A stretch of 64,000 bases of DNA from Streptomyces halstedii (GCA_000720535.1 JOAZ01000009.1:174240-238239), one strand, 5' to 3'. Counted from the stretch's first letter, positions 1 to 8,649 are shown. Notes: generated by a model not told the origin, from the sequence alone. Made by a program: numbers and translations.

Positions 1-10
1 CAACAGCGTC

Positions 11-349
11 ATGACCCGTGACACCGCCGAACGGCTGCTGGGCCAGGCCATCGCGTACACGATCACCGCCATGGAGCGGAAGGACGTGGACATGGGCGTC
101 GGCTACACGGTGGACGTGGCCGTGCACGCCCTGATCCTGGACACCCCGCTGTACTTCGCCTTGTGCGACGAGTACAACGGCGGCCGGTACAAGCACCACG
201 CTCCCCTGATCCAGCGGCGCTGCGACGGCACCGTGACGCGGACGGCCGACATCCTGCGGGACAACGGGTTCGCCGTGGACGACGAGCTGTGGGACATGGA
301 CGCGGCGGAGTGCTCGCCGTGCGACAACAAGGTGCCCGACAGTCACTAA
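11..349 (+). CDS. Hypothetical protein, possibly truncated at the window edge
   Basis: A 112-residue protein I do not recognise. There is no stop codon in frame in the 10 bases before the ATG, so the true start may lie left of the window. It is soluble, acidic, with no signal peptide or membrane segment. It has a C-terminal Cys-Ser-Pro-Cys pair (SPCDNK) and a third Cys in CDEYNGG that could bind metal, but no zinc motif is convincing. A strong hairpin follows the stop, so it is probably the last gene of its transcript. No function can be inferred. Confidence 0.6.
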   Translation: MTRDTAERLLGQAIAYTITAMERKDVDMGVGYTVDVAVHALILDTPLYFALCDEYNGGRYKHHAPLIQRRCDGTVTRTADILRDNGFAVDDELWDMDAAECSPCDNKVPDSH

Positions 350-378
350 GGGCTGTCCCGTAGCACCACCCTGTACGG

Positions 379-410
379 GGTGCCCCGCCTTCCCTCCCAG
401 GCGGGGCACC
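379..410 (+). terminator. Hairpin terminator
   Basis: Perfect 12-bp stem (GGTGCCCCGCCT / AGGCGGGGCACC) with an 8-base loop, between the stop at 349 and the start at 438. There is no T tract, as is common for Streptomyces terminators. Confidence 0.7.
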
Positions 411-437
411 GAACCGACGTGGAACTGAGGACGACAG

Positions 438-1100
438 TTGCCCGCTCCGCACGACATCGACTCTGAACGCGAACTCTGGGACACCTTCGCCGAGAGCACG
501 AAGGACACGGCTCTGGAGGCTGAACCGGTGCTCTGCTGGACGCAGTACGCCGGACACGGCCCAGGGCCGGAACTTCTGGGTTCGCCACGTACGGCACTGG
601 AAATCGGCTGCGGTACCGGGCGAGCGTTGGCGTTCCTTCTGAACCAGGGAATCAAGGTCAAGGGCTTGGACCTGTCTCCGGTCGCCGTCAAGCACCTGTC
701 CGAACGCTGGGCACCTATGGGGGCGGAGTTCATTTGTGCGGAAGTGCTTGAGCACCTGGCGGCGAGCACCGAGACGTACGACGCCATCTACTCGGTCTTC
801 GGCGCGGTTTGGTTCACCGACCCGGTGAAACTTCTTCCACTGATCGCCAAGCGGCTCAACCCTGGTGGCACATTGGTCTTCTCCCAACCCCCGGCCATCC
901 CAGGGGCGTACGGCCCCCAGGGCATGTACAAGGGCGGCTTCGCGGGCAAGGCCATGTTCACCTACCGGTACAGCTACACACCGCGCAAGTGGTCCGCCCT
1001 TCTCGCCAAGAGTGGTTTCCAGGACATCGACGCCACCGTCCTGGGTGCCCCCACCGCCGGACACATCGGAACCTTGATCGTACGCGGCGTCAAACGCTGA
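438..1100 (+). CDS. Class I SAM-dependent methyltransferase
   Basis: A 220-residue cytosolic methyltransferase. Motif I is LEIGCGTGRAL (about residues 54-64), the SAM-binding glycine loop; the acidic residue ending strand 2 is in KGLDLSP (about 76-82). Strand 4 is YDAIYSVFGAVW and the later RLNPGGTLVFSQP is the usual post-strand-5 turn. This is the Methyltransf_11/25 type fold; the substrate cannot be read from sequence. The start is a TTG with GAGG 7 bases upstream; no better start is in frame. It stands alone behind a terminator hairpin. Confidence 0.85.
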   Translation: MPAPHDIDSERELWDTFAESTKDTALEAEPVLCWTQYAGHGPGPELLGSPRTALEIGCGTGRALAFLLNQGIKVKGLDLSPVAVKHLSERWAPMGAEFICAEVLEHLAASTETYDAIYSVFGAVWFTDPVKLLPLIAKRLNPGGTLVFSQPPAIPGAYGPQGMYKGGFAGKAMFTYRYSYTPRKWSALLAKSGFQDIDATVLGAPTAGHIGTLIVRGVKR

Positions 1101-1270
1101 TCTCCTGGACATGCGCACCCCCCGATGGAACGTGAACGTGAACACGGAGCCCCCGCGACTCCGGTTTCCGCGTGATCCGCGCATCATGGGCCCGGTTCCG
1201 GGGAAGCGCTCTTGCGCCAGGCGCGACAATGGAAGGTGGCCGTCCGGCCGCGCGAGGAAGGAATCAGCCC

Positions 1271-1612
1271 ATGGCACAACCCGAACGGAACGAGCGGCAG
1301 AGGCTGCGTCCCGCACCGCTGCTCTTCGAGCCGTCGGAGGCGACGGCCGATCCGGAGCACTTCTTCGGCCTGGAGTCGCTGGAGGACCCGAAGGAGCTGC
1401 TGGCACGGGCGACCGAGCTGAGCCTCGCGTTCCGGGCCGCGACCGACCGGGCCGTGGAGTTCCAGGCCGTCGCCGCCGCCCAGCTCGCCGACCCGCGCCG
1501 GTTCGACCGGATCACCCCGGCGGAGATAGCCGATCGGGCGGGGTGGACGGAGGACTACGCCAAGAAGATGATCGAGTTCGGCCGCTCCCTGCTGGACGAC
1601 GTCCGCCCCTGA
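1271..1612 (+). CDS. Hypothetical protein
   Basis: A 113-residue soluble, acidic, mainly helical protein. I chose the ATG at 1271 because a GAGGAAGGA ribosome site precedes it; longer in-frame starts lack one. The last 40 residues (RITPAEIADRAGWTEDYAKKMIEFGRSLL) resemble a helix-turn-helix-like helical pair, but this is too short to call a DNA-binding domain. No family is recognised and no operon partner is evident. Confidence 0.65.
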   Translation: MAQPERNERQRLRPAPLLFEPSEATADPEHFFGLESLEDPKELLARATELSLAFRAATDRAVEFQAVAAAQLADPRRFDRITPAEIADRAGWTEDYAKKMIEFGRSLLDDVRP

Positions 1613-1719
1613 CCCCCGCCGGTCCCTGCCCCTGCCCCGACCCGCCGCACCGGCCGCCCGCGCCCCCACCGCACACGTCCCGCCCGTCCCGCCCGCCCTG
1701 TCCGTCACTCCGGGTACAC

Positions 1720-1733
1720 CCTTGGCATATGCC
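1720..1733. promoter_or_regulatory. Palindromic CATATG-centred motif
   Basis: CCTTGGCATATGCC contains the perfect palindrome GGCATATGCC (1724-1733), about 90 bp before the prim-pol-like start. The same 13 bases (CCTTGGCATATGC) recur at 12205-12217 before the IclR gene. It may be an operator; the protein is unknown. Confidence 0.3.
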
Positions 1734-1822
1734 GACGCGCAAGATACCCGCTTCCGGTGCGCCCCGCCCCGCTTTCGGCAACTCTCGGGAACAGGACCGT
1801 CACTACCGGTAGACCTGTCGTC

Positions 1823-2686
1823 ATGACCGCCTGGCTGAGAGACGAAACGACCCTGCACCCCGGTGACACCCCCGCCCCGCACCCCACCGCCGGCATCCTC
1901 GCCGCGCTGCGGGACGGCACCGACGACGGCAGCGGGGAGCGTATCGACGACCGGCTCACGGACCGGGCGGGCGAGCGGCTCAGGAATCAGGCAGGCGAGC
2001 GGATCAGCGACCGGCTCACGGACCAGGCGGGCGACCGGGCCGGAGGGCGCGCAGGGGGCCGGTCGGGAGGGCGCGCCGACGAGTGGGCCCGGGAGCGGGC
2101 GGGCGACCGGGCCGCCCAGGTCACCGCGTCCGGCGCGGCCTGGCTCGCGGGGGCCTCCCCGTACCCGCGGAGCACCCTCGCGCGGTGGGAGGCACACCCC
2201 ACCGCCCCCGGTGTCCTGCCGTGCGGTTCGTCCTTCGACGTGGTGAACGTGCCCGCGCTCTTCGGGCGCCGGATGCTGGAGCGGCTCTGGGCGGAGGGCC
2301 CCGGCTCAGGCCCGGTGGCCACGCACCGCGGCCGGCTGCTGCTGTTCGCCGCCCCCGGGACCGCCCAGCGGCTGCCCTCGCTGCTGACCTGGGAGGAGTG
2401 GGGCACCGGCACCCCCCGTGTGCACCCGGCGTCCCTGCCGGCCCTGCTCTGCCACGGCACGGGCGACGCGGTGACGGTGCCGCCGCTCGTCGCCGGTCCG
2501 GGCACCGGCGGGCCGCGCTGGCTGGTCGCGCCCGACACCCGTGCCCCCTGGCTGCCGGGACCCGATGTGCTGCTCTGGGCCTGTGTGCGGGTGAGCCGGT
2601 CGGCGGCCCCCTCGACCACCGGGTATTCGATTTTTCCTCCCGCCGATCCGGGTGCTAATGTCTACGACGTCAGCAGGCGCCGCTAG
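1823..2686 (+). CDS. Prim-pol-like (bifunctional DNA primase/polymerase N-terminal) protein
   Basis: About 287 residues from the ATG at 1823. The block GSSFDVVNVPALFGRRMLERLW followed by GPVATHRGRLLLFAAPGT is typical of the small Streptomyces proteins annotated as bifunctional DNA primase/polymerase N-terminal domain. No helicase domain follows, so it is a lone domain. Residues about 38-95 form an insert rich in AGER/DRLTD/GGR repeats that looks expanded and disordered. The stop codon (2684-2686) lies inside the following tRNA-Lys gene, so CDS and tRNA overlap by 10 bases. Assignment is by remembered family pattern; replication activity is unproven, and the repeat insert could have impaired it. 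Confidence 0.55.
   Translation: MTAWLRDETTLHPGDTPAPHPTAGILAALRDGTDDGSGERIDDRLTDRAGERLRNQAGERISDRLTDQAGDRAGGRAGGRSGGRADEWARERAGDRAAQVTASGAAWLAGASPYPRSTLARWEAHPTAPGVLPCGSSFDVVNVPALFGRRMLERLWAEGPGSGPVATHRGRLLLFAAPGTAQRLPSLLTWEEWGTGTPRVHPASLPALLCHGTGDAVTVPPLVAGPGTGGPRWLVAPDTRAPWLPGPDVLLWACVRVSRSAAPSTTGYSIFPPADPGANVYDVSRRR
1948..2034 (+). repeat. Two 27-bp direct repeats, 60-bp period, inside the prim-pol-like gene
   Basis: Copies at 1948-1974 and 2008-2034 differ at one base and encode DRLTD(R/Q)AG. The spacing is a multiple of three, so the frame is kept. Confidence 0.75.
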
Positions 2687-2750
2687 CTCAGTTGGTTAGA
2701 GCAGCTGACTCTTAATCAGCGGGTCCGGGGTTCGAGTCCCTGGCGGCGCA
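2677..2750 (+). tRNA. tRNA-Lys (anticodon CTT), copy 1
   Basis: Full cloverleaf. Acceptor arms are GCGCCGC and GCGGCGC with discriminator A. The anticodon stem CTGA/TCAG encloses loop CTCTTAA, anticodon CTT. The T arm is present (GGTTCGAGTCC). CCA is not encoded. Pair 7:66 is C-G here, T-A in the other two copies. The leader GTCAGCAG directly before the gene is shared by all three. Confidence 0.97.
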
Positions 2751-2756
2751 CAGACG

Positions 2757-2793
2757 GAAGAAGCCCCCTCGCGGACCGCGAGGGGGCTTCTTC
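2757..2793 (+). terminator. tRNA-Lys terminator
   Basis: 17-bp perfect stem with loop GAC (2774-2776), beginning 7 bases after the tRNA and followed by GTGTGCG. Confidence 0.85.
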
Positions 2794-2816
2794 GTGTGCG
2801 GGCGAGGGCCCCGGGT

Positions 2817-4058
2817 TCAGGCTCCCGTGGTGATCCGTACCGTCCAGGCGCCGGAGGGCGTCCGGCCCGCGACCTCCACGCGGGCGTGTTCACCGGGCAC
2901 GGTGTACCGCTCGCCCTCCCGGAGCGGGGCGTCCGCGAGCGGCGGGTAGACCGAGCGGTCCCAGCAGGCGTCGGAGTCGGGGTGGGTGTCGAGGACCTCG
3001 ACGGGGCCGCCGCCGGACGGGGTGGCGTTGTGGATGCGGTAGATCAGGACGCCCTCGGCGCAGGTGGTCCGGTCGTTGCCGGTGGCGCTGCGGGCCTCGA
3101 CGGCGAGCGCGCTGTCCGAGCCGGTCCTGATGACCGCCAGCCGGGTCCCCTTGGATCCGCCGCGTACGGGTTCCTCGGCCATCGGCACCAGGGTGAGGTC
3201 GGCGCTGCCCTGGACGCACACGATCTCGTCGCCGCCCAGCCAGCCGAGCTTCCACTTGTGCCAGCCGAACAGGTCGGGCGCCAGTCCGAACTGGCTGCCC
3301 ATGACGTCCCAGTCGCCGACGTAGGTGTCCCAGTCGCCCTTGCCGTCCTCCGGCCGGTGGTAGAGGTCGGCCAGGTCGAAGACGTGGCCGGTCTCGTGGG
3401 CCAGGACGTTCCGGTCGGGCGGGTGCTCCTCGAAGACGGTGACGACGCGCCTGATGTCGGTGCCGTCGACGCGTACCGGACGGTCGAAGTTGACGACCTT
3501 CGTGGCGTCGGAGTCGACACCGGGCGCGTCCGGGTCGGCGACGAGGTACACGATGTCGTACCGGGAGAAGTCGACCTGGTCGTCGGCGGCCTTGATCGCG
3601 TCGCGCAGATAGGCGCCGCGCCGCTCGGACCCCCAGTCGCGCTGTATCCCGTACCAGGTGGACGGGTGCGGCATCTCGACCCAGCGGCTCTGCGGGTGGG
3701 CGCGCAGGGTGAACGCGCCGTAGGAGGCGCGCTGGAAGAAGCGGGTGGTCGAGGGGAAGTGGTCGGCGGTCAGCACCTTGGGGGACACCACGGGCTCCGA
3801 GTCCGGGAACGAGAGGAAGACCATCACCGCGTCCAGGTCGTGGTCGGGGCGCGGGTAGGCGTCGTTCCAGGTGTCGAGGCCGAGCGAGTGGTGGGCGCGG
3901 GTGCGGGGCAGGGCGCAGGGGCCCGCGTCGCGCGGGGCCGCCGCCGCGGGCCCGGCGACCAGTCCGGTGGCCGCGAGCGCCAGCAAGGAGGTGAGGGCGG
4001 CCGCGGCCCTGTGCGGACCGGACCGCCGCGCTCTCCCGTGTCTGTGCTGACGCGGCAC
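2817..4058 (-). CDS. Secreted M6-family (immune inhibitor A-like) metalloprotease
   Basis: A 413-residue exported zinc protease. The GTG at 4058 has GGAGG 5 bases upstream; the longer in-frame ATG at 4142 has none. The N-terminus is Arg-rich, then hydrophobic (AAAALTSLLALAATGLVAG), ending AAAA-PRD, a Sec-type signal peptide. The catalytic motif is HETGHVFDLADLY (about residues 221-233), with HExxH binding zinc and the extended part typical of M6 proteases. The downstream WDVMGSQ is the expected Met-turn-like segment. There is no C-terminal carbohydrate-binding or PKD domain, so this is a minimal form. It is monocistronic and convergent with the tRNA-Lys unit. Substrate unknown. Confidence 0.85.
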   Translation of the reverse strand: MPRQHRHGRARRSGPHRAAAALTSLLALAATGLVAGPAAAAPRDAGPCALPRTRAHHSLGLDTWNDAYPRPDHDLDAVMVFLSFPDSEPVVSPKVLTADHFPSTTRFFQRASYGAFTLRAHPQSRWVEMPHPSTWYGIQRDWGSERRGAYLRDAIKAADDQVDFSRYDIVYLVADPDAPGVDSDATKVVNFDRPVRVDGTDIRRVVTVFEEHPPDRNVLAHETGHVFDLADLYHRPEDGKGDWDTYVGDWDVMGSQFGLAPDLFGWHKWKLGWLGGDEIVCVQGSADLTLVPMAEEPVRGGSKGTRLAVIRTGSDSALAVEARSATGNDRTTCAEGVLIYRIHNATPSGGGPVEVLDTHPDSDACWDRSVYPPLADAPLREGERYTVPGEHARVEVAGRTPSGAWTVRITTGA

Positions 4059-4157
4059 GTGAACCTCCGGTGGCGACTGCGGGATCCGTTCCACCACCCT
4101 GTGCCGGGCCGGTGCCGCACGCCTCGTTGTGCTGCCCCACACGGGTCAGCCGGAGGG

Positions 4158-4203
4158 GTGAGCTCCGCAGCCATAGCGCTCACGGAACGTCACAATCAGT
4201 CAG
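4158..4203. promoter_or_regulatory. Candidate regulatory sites between the protease and the c-di-GMP gene
   Basis: Holds the inverted repeat GTGAGC-N14-GCTCAC (4158-4183) and TCACAATCAGTCAG (4190-4203), which fits the BldD consensus TNACNC(A/T)GNGTNAN except at two positions. cdgA is a known BldD target in S. coelicolor, but this site is about 270 bp from the GTG and may serve either divergent gene. The rest of 4059-4472 shows no other clear element. Confidence 0.3.
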
Positions 4204-4472
4204 GCGAACAACGCAATTCACCAGGTGTTCACAGGGCCGATCAATAGCGGGCAAACCGAGGGGTGATGTCTACGCGCCCGACGTAGGGCCATGCGTGTGC
4301 GACCGGTCGTGCCGCCACCACGAAACGGTGGCCGCGCTGGTACGCCCCAGGCGCCACCCTCTATGCTTCACCTCGCTTTCCTGTGTGGTTTCCGCCTCCG
4401 GCACGGCGTCCCCCCACGCTGCCCCAGGCCGGCCACATCTGTTCACGACAATCTGCACAGCGGGAGCGAGCG

Positions 4473-6377
4473 GTGAGCGGAACCTCCGAAGGGCCGGCGC
4501 CCGAGTCGGGCGAGCCGCCCCGCGCCGGACCCTCGATGGTCACCGAGCGTGACGAAGAGGGTTTCGGCGAGCTGCGTGACTACCGCGCCGCGTTCCGTGC
4601 GGCGGCCCTCCCGATGGCGGTCGTGGACCACCGCGGTCAAGTCGTCCGTGTGAACGACGCGCTGGCCTCGCTGCTCGGCACCGGCCCTGACGCGCTGCGG
4701 GGCGGGCGCGCCGCCGACCTGGTGGATCTCGCGGCGGACGGACGGAGCCAGGAGGCGTACGGCGAGGTCCTGGCCGGTACGCGGTCCCGGCTCCGCTGCA
4801 CCCGCCGGCTCAAGCACCCCGACGGCCGCTCCCTGTGGGCCGAGGTCACCGTCGTCCCGATGGCGGACCCGGCCGAGGGGCCGGGCAACGCCCTGCTGTC
4901 CGTGGAGGACGTCAGCGACCGGCACGAGCTCCACCTGCGGCTGCGTCATCTGCGGATGCACGACCCGGTGACCCGGCTGCCCAACCGCACGCTCTTCTTC
5001 GAACGCCTCACGACCGCGTTGGAGACGCCATTTCACGAGGCCCAGCCGCCCCACGAGACCCCGCCGTCCCAGGAGACCCCACCGCCCCACGAGACCCGGC
5101 CGTCCCAGGAGACCCCGTCGCCCGGGAACGGCCGGATCGGCCTCTGCTATCTCGATCTGGACGGCTTCAAAGCGGTCAACGACACCCTGGGGCACCATGT
5201 CGGCGACCGGCTGCTGGCCGCCGTCGCCACGCGGCTCACCGACTGCGCGGACGCCGACGGCCACCACCGCGCCGGGGGCCACCTGGTGGCGCGGCTGGGC
5301 GGTGACGAGTTCGCGATCCTGGTCGAGGACTCGGCCGGTGCGCACCAGCTCACCGAACTGGCCGGCGCGGTGCTCGGCGCGCTCGAACGGCCCTTCGACG
5401 TGGGCGGCCAGCGGCTCTCCGTCTCCGCGTCGATCGGGGTGGTGGAGCGGGCGGCGGCGGACGCCACGCCCACCGGCCTGATGCAGGCCGCGGACACCAC
5501 GCTGTACTGGGCGAAGGCGGACGGCAGGGGCCGTTGGACGCTCTTCGACCCGGAGCGCAACGCCCACCGGATGACCCGGCAGGCGCTCTCCGCGACCCTG
5601 CGGGCCGCCGTCGAGCGCGGTGAGTTCACCCTGGAGTACCAGCCGCTGGTCGGCATGGCCGACGAGGTCGTACGGGGTGTGGAGGCGCTGGTCCGCTGGA
5701 ACCATCCGCGGTTCGGGATGCTGGCCCCGCACCGGTTCGTCCCGATCGCCGAGGAGGACGGCACCATCGTCCAGCTCGGCCGGTGGGTGCTGCGTACGGC
5801 CTGCCGTCAGGCGCGGCGCTGGCAACTGGAGCACCCGGCGGAACCGGCGCTGTTCGTCAGCGTCAACGTCGCGGTCCGCCAGCTCTGGGACTCCGACCTG
5901 GTCGCCGATGTGGCGGAGGTGCTGGCCGAGACCGGTCTGGCGCCCGGCCTGCTGCAACTGGAGCTGACCGAGTCGGCCGTGACGGGCTCGGCCGGGCGGC
6001 CGCTGCGGGTGCTTCAGGCGCTCAGCGACATGGGTGTCCGCATCGCGATCGACGACTTCGGCACCGGCTACTCCAACCTGGCCTATCTGAGCAGGCTGCC
6101 CGTGTCGGTGCTCAAGCTGGACGGCTCCTTCGTACGCGGATTCCGGCAGGACGACGGCAACCGCTCCAGCCCGGCCGACGAGACGATCGTCGAGGCGATG
6201 GTGCAACTGGCGCACCGCCTGGGCCTGACGGTCACCGCGGAGTGCGTGGAGACCTCGGGCCAGGCGGAGCGGCTGCGGCGGATCGGCTGTGACACCGGGC
6301 AGGGATGGCTGTACTCACGGGCGGTGACCCCGGAACGGATCGCGGAGCTGATCGGCTCCCGGCCCCCGGGGAGCTGA
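4473..6377 (+). CDS. cdgA: PAS-GGDEF-EAL cyclic-di-GMP protein
   Basis: A 634-residue soluble protein that should make and/or break cyclic di-GMP, the second messenger controlling Streptomyces development through BldD. Order: PAS sensor (about 25-145), GGDEF with an intact RLGGDEF active site (GGDEF at about 276-280), EAL with GVEALVRW (EAL at about 404-406), DDFGTGYSNLAYL and KLDGSFV. Both active sites look intact. No membrane segment. A Pro-rich HETPPSQETPP insert from two 36-bp DNA repeats (about 5047-5125) interrupts GGDEF before the IGLCYLDLDGF strand. The GTG at 4473 has GGGAGCGAG upstream. The symbol rests on architecture and on synteny with cslA/glxA; an RmdA-like protein is the alternative. 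Confidence 0.75.
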   Translation: MSGTSEGPAPESGEPPRAGPSMVTERDEEGFGELRDYRAAFRAAALPMAVVDHRGQVVRVNDALASLLGTGPDALRGGRAADLVDLAADGRSQEAYGEVLAGTRSRLRCTRRLKHPDGRSLWAEVTVVPMADPAEGPGNALLSVEDVSDRHELHLRLRHLRMHDPVTRLPNRTLFFERLTTALETPFHEAQPPHETPPSQETPPPHETRPSQETPSPGNGRIGLCYLDLDGFKAVNDTLGHHVGDRLLAAVATRLTDCADADGHHRAGGHLVARLGGDEFAILVEDSAGAHQLTELAGAVLGALERPFDVGGQRLSVSASIGVVERAAADATPTGLMQAADTTLYWAKADGRGRWTLFDPERNAHRMTRQALSATLRAAVERGEFTLEYQPLVGMADEVVRGVEALVRWNHPRFGMLAPHRFVPIAEEDGTIVQLGRWVLRTACRQARRWQLEHPAEPALFVSVNVAVRQLWDSDLVADVAEVLAETGLAPGLLQLELTESAVTGSAGRPLRVLQALSDMGVRIAIDDFGTGYSNLAYLSRLPVSVLKLDGSFVRGFRQDDGNRSSPADETIVEAMVQLAHRLGLTVTAECVETSGQAERLRRIGCDTGQGWLYSRAVTPERIAELIGSRPPGS

Positions 6378-6431
6378 GCCGGTCGACGGCCTGGGGGCCG
6401 CCCGCCGCGGACCCCGGGCCCCGCCCGCCGG

Positions 6432-7547
6432 TCAGCCCAGGTCGGGCAGGCCGTAGGCGTCCGCGATCAGCTCGTACGAGCGCAGTCGTGCCTCACCGCC
6501 GTGGGCGTTGGCCGTGATCATCAGTTCGTCGGCGCCGGTGCGCTTGGTCAGGGCGTCCAGTCCGCCGCGCACCTCGTCCGGGGTGCCGTGGACGACATCG
6601 GCCAGCCAGCTGTCGACGAACTCGCGCTCCATGGGGCTGAAGTCGTACGCCTCGGCCTCCTCCGGCGTGGGGACCAGCCCCGGGCGGCCGGTGCGCAGCC
6701 GGACCATCGACAGGGCGCCGGTCAGCACCTGGCGGCGCGCCTCACGCTCCGTCTCGGCGGCCAGGGCCGAGACGCCGATCAGCGCGTACGGGGCGTCGAG
6801 CACGGCAGACGGGGTGAAGGACTCCCGGTACAGGTCGAGGGCCGGGACGGTGTTGCGGGCCGAGAAGTGGTGGGCGAAGGCGAAGGGCAGCCCGAGGACA
6901 CCGGCCAGCCGGGCGCTGAAGCCGGAGGAGCCGAGCAGCCAGACCGGCGGCCGGGCGGGCGACTGGACGCCACCGGGCGAGGTCGCCTGGACCGGCCCGG
7001 GAACGGCGTGGATACGGGCGTAGGGGTGCCCGTCGGGGAAGTCGTCGTCCAGGAAGCGGGTCAGCTCGGCCAACTGCTGCGGGAAGTCGTCGGCTCCCTC
7101 GTTGAGCCGGTCCGTGCGCCGCAGGGCGGCGGCGGTGGCGCCGTCGGTGCCGGGGGCGCGGCCGAGCCCGAGGTCCACACGGCCCGGGGCCATGGCCTCC
7201 AGGGTGCCGAACTGCTCGGCGATCACCAGGGGCGCGTGGTTGGGCAGCATCACTCCGCCGGAGCCGAGCCGGATGCGCTCGGTGTGGGCGGCCAGGTGCG
7301 CCAGGATGACGGCGGGCGACGAGGAGGCCACACCGGGCATCGAGTGGTGCTCGGCCACCCAGAAGCGGTGGAAGCCCCGGCGCTCGGTGAGCCGGGCGAT
7401 GTCCACGCTGGTGCGCAGGGCCTGGCTCGCGGTGCGTCCGGCGCCGACGGTCACCAGGTCCAGTACCGACAGGGGGACGGAGGCCGTCCCTCCCGCGGTG
7501 CCGCGGATCTGGCCGCCTCGGTTCGCTTCGCCTCGGTTCTCGTCCAC
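6432..7547 (-). CDS. LLM-class flavin-dependent oxidoreductase (luciferase-like)
   Basis: A 371-residue bacterial-luciferase-fold monooxygenase that would use reduced FMN or F420. Family blocks are FHRFWVAEHHSMPGVASSSPAVILAHLAAHTERIRLGSGGVMLPNHAPLV split over residues about 59-108, then GRVDLGLGRAPGTDG and VWLLGSSGFSARLAG. It resembles the YhbW/alkanal monooxygenase-like subgroup; the substrate is unknown. The start is GTG with GGAGAGG about 9 bases upstream. The first 20 residues are polar and poorly conserved-looking. It converges with the cdgA-type gene and is not obviously in an operon. Confidence 0.85.
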   Translation of the reverse strand: MDENRGEANRGGQIRGTAGGTASVPLSVLDLVTVGAGRTASQALRTSVDIARLTERRGFHRFWVAEHHSMPGVASSSPAVILAHLAAHTERIRLGSGGVMLPNHAPLVIAEQFGTLEAMAPGRVDLGLGRAPGTDGATAAALRRTDRLNEGADDFPQQLAELTRFLDDDFPDGHPYARIHAVPGPVQATSPGGVQSPARPPVWLLGSSGFSARLAGVLGLPFAFAHHFSARNTVPALDLYRESFTPSAVLDAPYALIGVSALAAETEREARRQVLTGALSMVRLRTGRPGLVPTPEEAEAYDFSPMEREFVDSWLADVVHGTPDEVRGGLDALTKRTGADELMITANAHGGEARLRSYELIADAYGLPDLG

Positions 7548-7724
7548 GTGTGTCGGGCCTCTCCGGTGGTGCGTCTGGGGTACCGAAGGGCCCCAACAGG
7601 AGGATGACTCCGCTTATTCCCGGTGCCTGCTCCGCGCGCCCGTCACGGCGCCTGTCACGGCACCCGTCACGGCACCTGGGGACGACGCCCGCTCCCGGCG
7701 CTCATCTCCGGGCTCCGGTGCCCG

Positions 7725-8489
7725 TCACTCCCGCACCTCGATGCCCCGGTGCTCGTCGGTCCCGGGCGGCGGCTCGCGGGTCGCGAACAGCGTACCCAGG
7801 GTGGGTGCCCACACCCGGCGGTCGGCGAGCCGGAGCCCTTCCCAGACGGCGACCTGGTTCGCCGTGAGGACCGGCTTGCCCAGGCGTTCCTCCAGCTCGG
7901 GGATGTACGCCGCGGTGCGCAGCGCGTTGTCCGGGATCAGGACCACCTGCGCGTCGGGATGGTCCGCGGCCACCGCCAGTTCCTTCACCCGCTCCGCGTC
8001 GCACGCGGCCGCCTCGTCCGCGGTGGCGACCCCGGCGCTCTCGGTGGTGATCACCTCCAGGTCCGCCGCCTCCAGGAACTCGGCGAAGAGCGGGGCGACG
8101 TCCTCGGTGTAGGTGGCGGCGACGGCCACCCGGGTCGCGCCGAGTTCGCGTACGGCGTGGGCGAAGGCGAAGGAGGTGCTGGACGCGGGCAGCCCCGCCG
8201 TCCGCGCCAGGGCGGCGACCTGGTCGTGGGCTCCGTCCCAGCCTCGGACGAAGCTGCCGCCGGTGGTGGCCCAGATCAGCGCCTCGGCCCCCGCCATGCG
8301 CAGTTCCTCGACCCCGGCGGCCAGGCGTTCCGCTTCGCCGGCCGCGCGCAGGGCCTCGACGCCCCGGGAGCCCCCCTCGGTGACGGTGTGGAACAGCGGC
8401 AGTCTGATGTCGCTGTCGATCATGACCTCGATCCGCGGGAAGTCGTCCTCCGCGGCATGGCCCGGGTAGAGAAGTCCTACGGTCGTCAT
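7725..8489 (-). CDS. Asp/Glu racemase-superfamily protein (maleate isomerase / EutA-like)
   Basis: A 254-residue cytosolic enzyme starting VGLLYPGHAAEDDFPRIE, the pattern of the maleate cis-trans isomerase/arylmalonate decarboxylase/EutA branch. ALIWATTGGSFVRG carries TTGG where many relatives have a catalytic Cys (C-T-S), so the first cysteine of the usual pair seems absent; AACDAE and the C-terminal region offer no obvious replacement. I take the ATG at 8489 because AGGAAGG is 6-8 bases upstream; the ATG at 8495 abuts that site. It is divergent from an EhuBCDA-type importer. EutA belongs to this superfamily in ectoine catabolism, so a role in using the imported compound is plausible but inferred. 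Confidence 0.7.
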   Translation of the reverse strand: MTTVGLLYPGHAAEDDFPRIEVMIDSDIRLPLFHTVTEGGSRGVEALRAAGEAERLAAGVEELRMAGAEALIWATTGGSFVRGWDGAHDQVAALARTAGLPASSTSFAFAHAVRELGATRVAVAATYTEDVAPLFAEFLEAADLEVITTESAGVATADEAAACDAERVKELAVAADHPDAQVVLIPDNALRTAAYIPELEERLGKPVLTANQVAVWEGLRLADRRVWAPTLGTLFATREPPPGTDEHRGIEVRE

Positions 8490-8649
8490 GTCCATCCTTC
8501 CTGCGTGTCCGGATGTCCCGCCGGCCCTTCGCGGGCGCCCTGTCTCCGCTGCCCCTGCCTGTGTCGAGTATTCCTCCGTCGGTCGCCCCCCGCCGCTCCG
8601 GAAGCCGCCCGCCGCAGGGCGGATCGCGGCCGACCCCGTCCACACGGCC

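Noticed and set aside
2796-4247. A 483-codon plus-strand frame over the M6 protease
   Set aside because: The minus-strand frame has HExxH, signal peptide and ribosome site; the plus frame has none of these.
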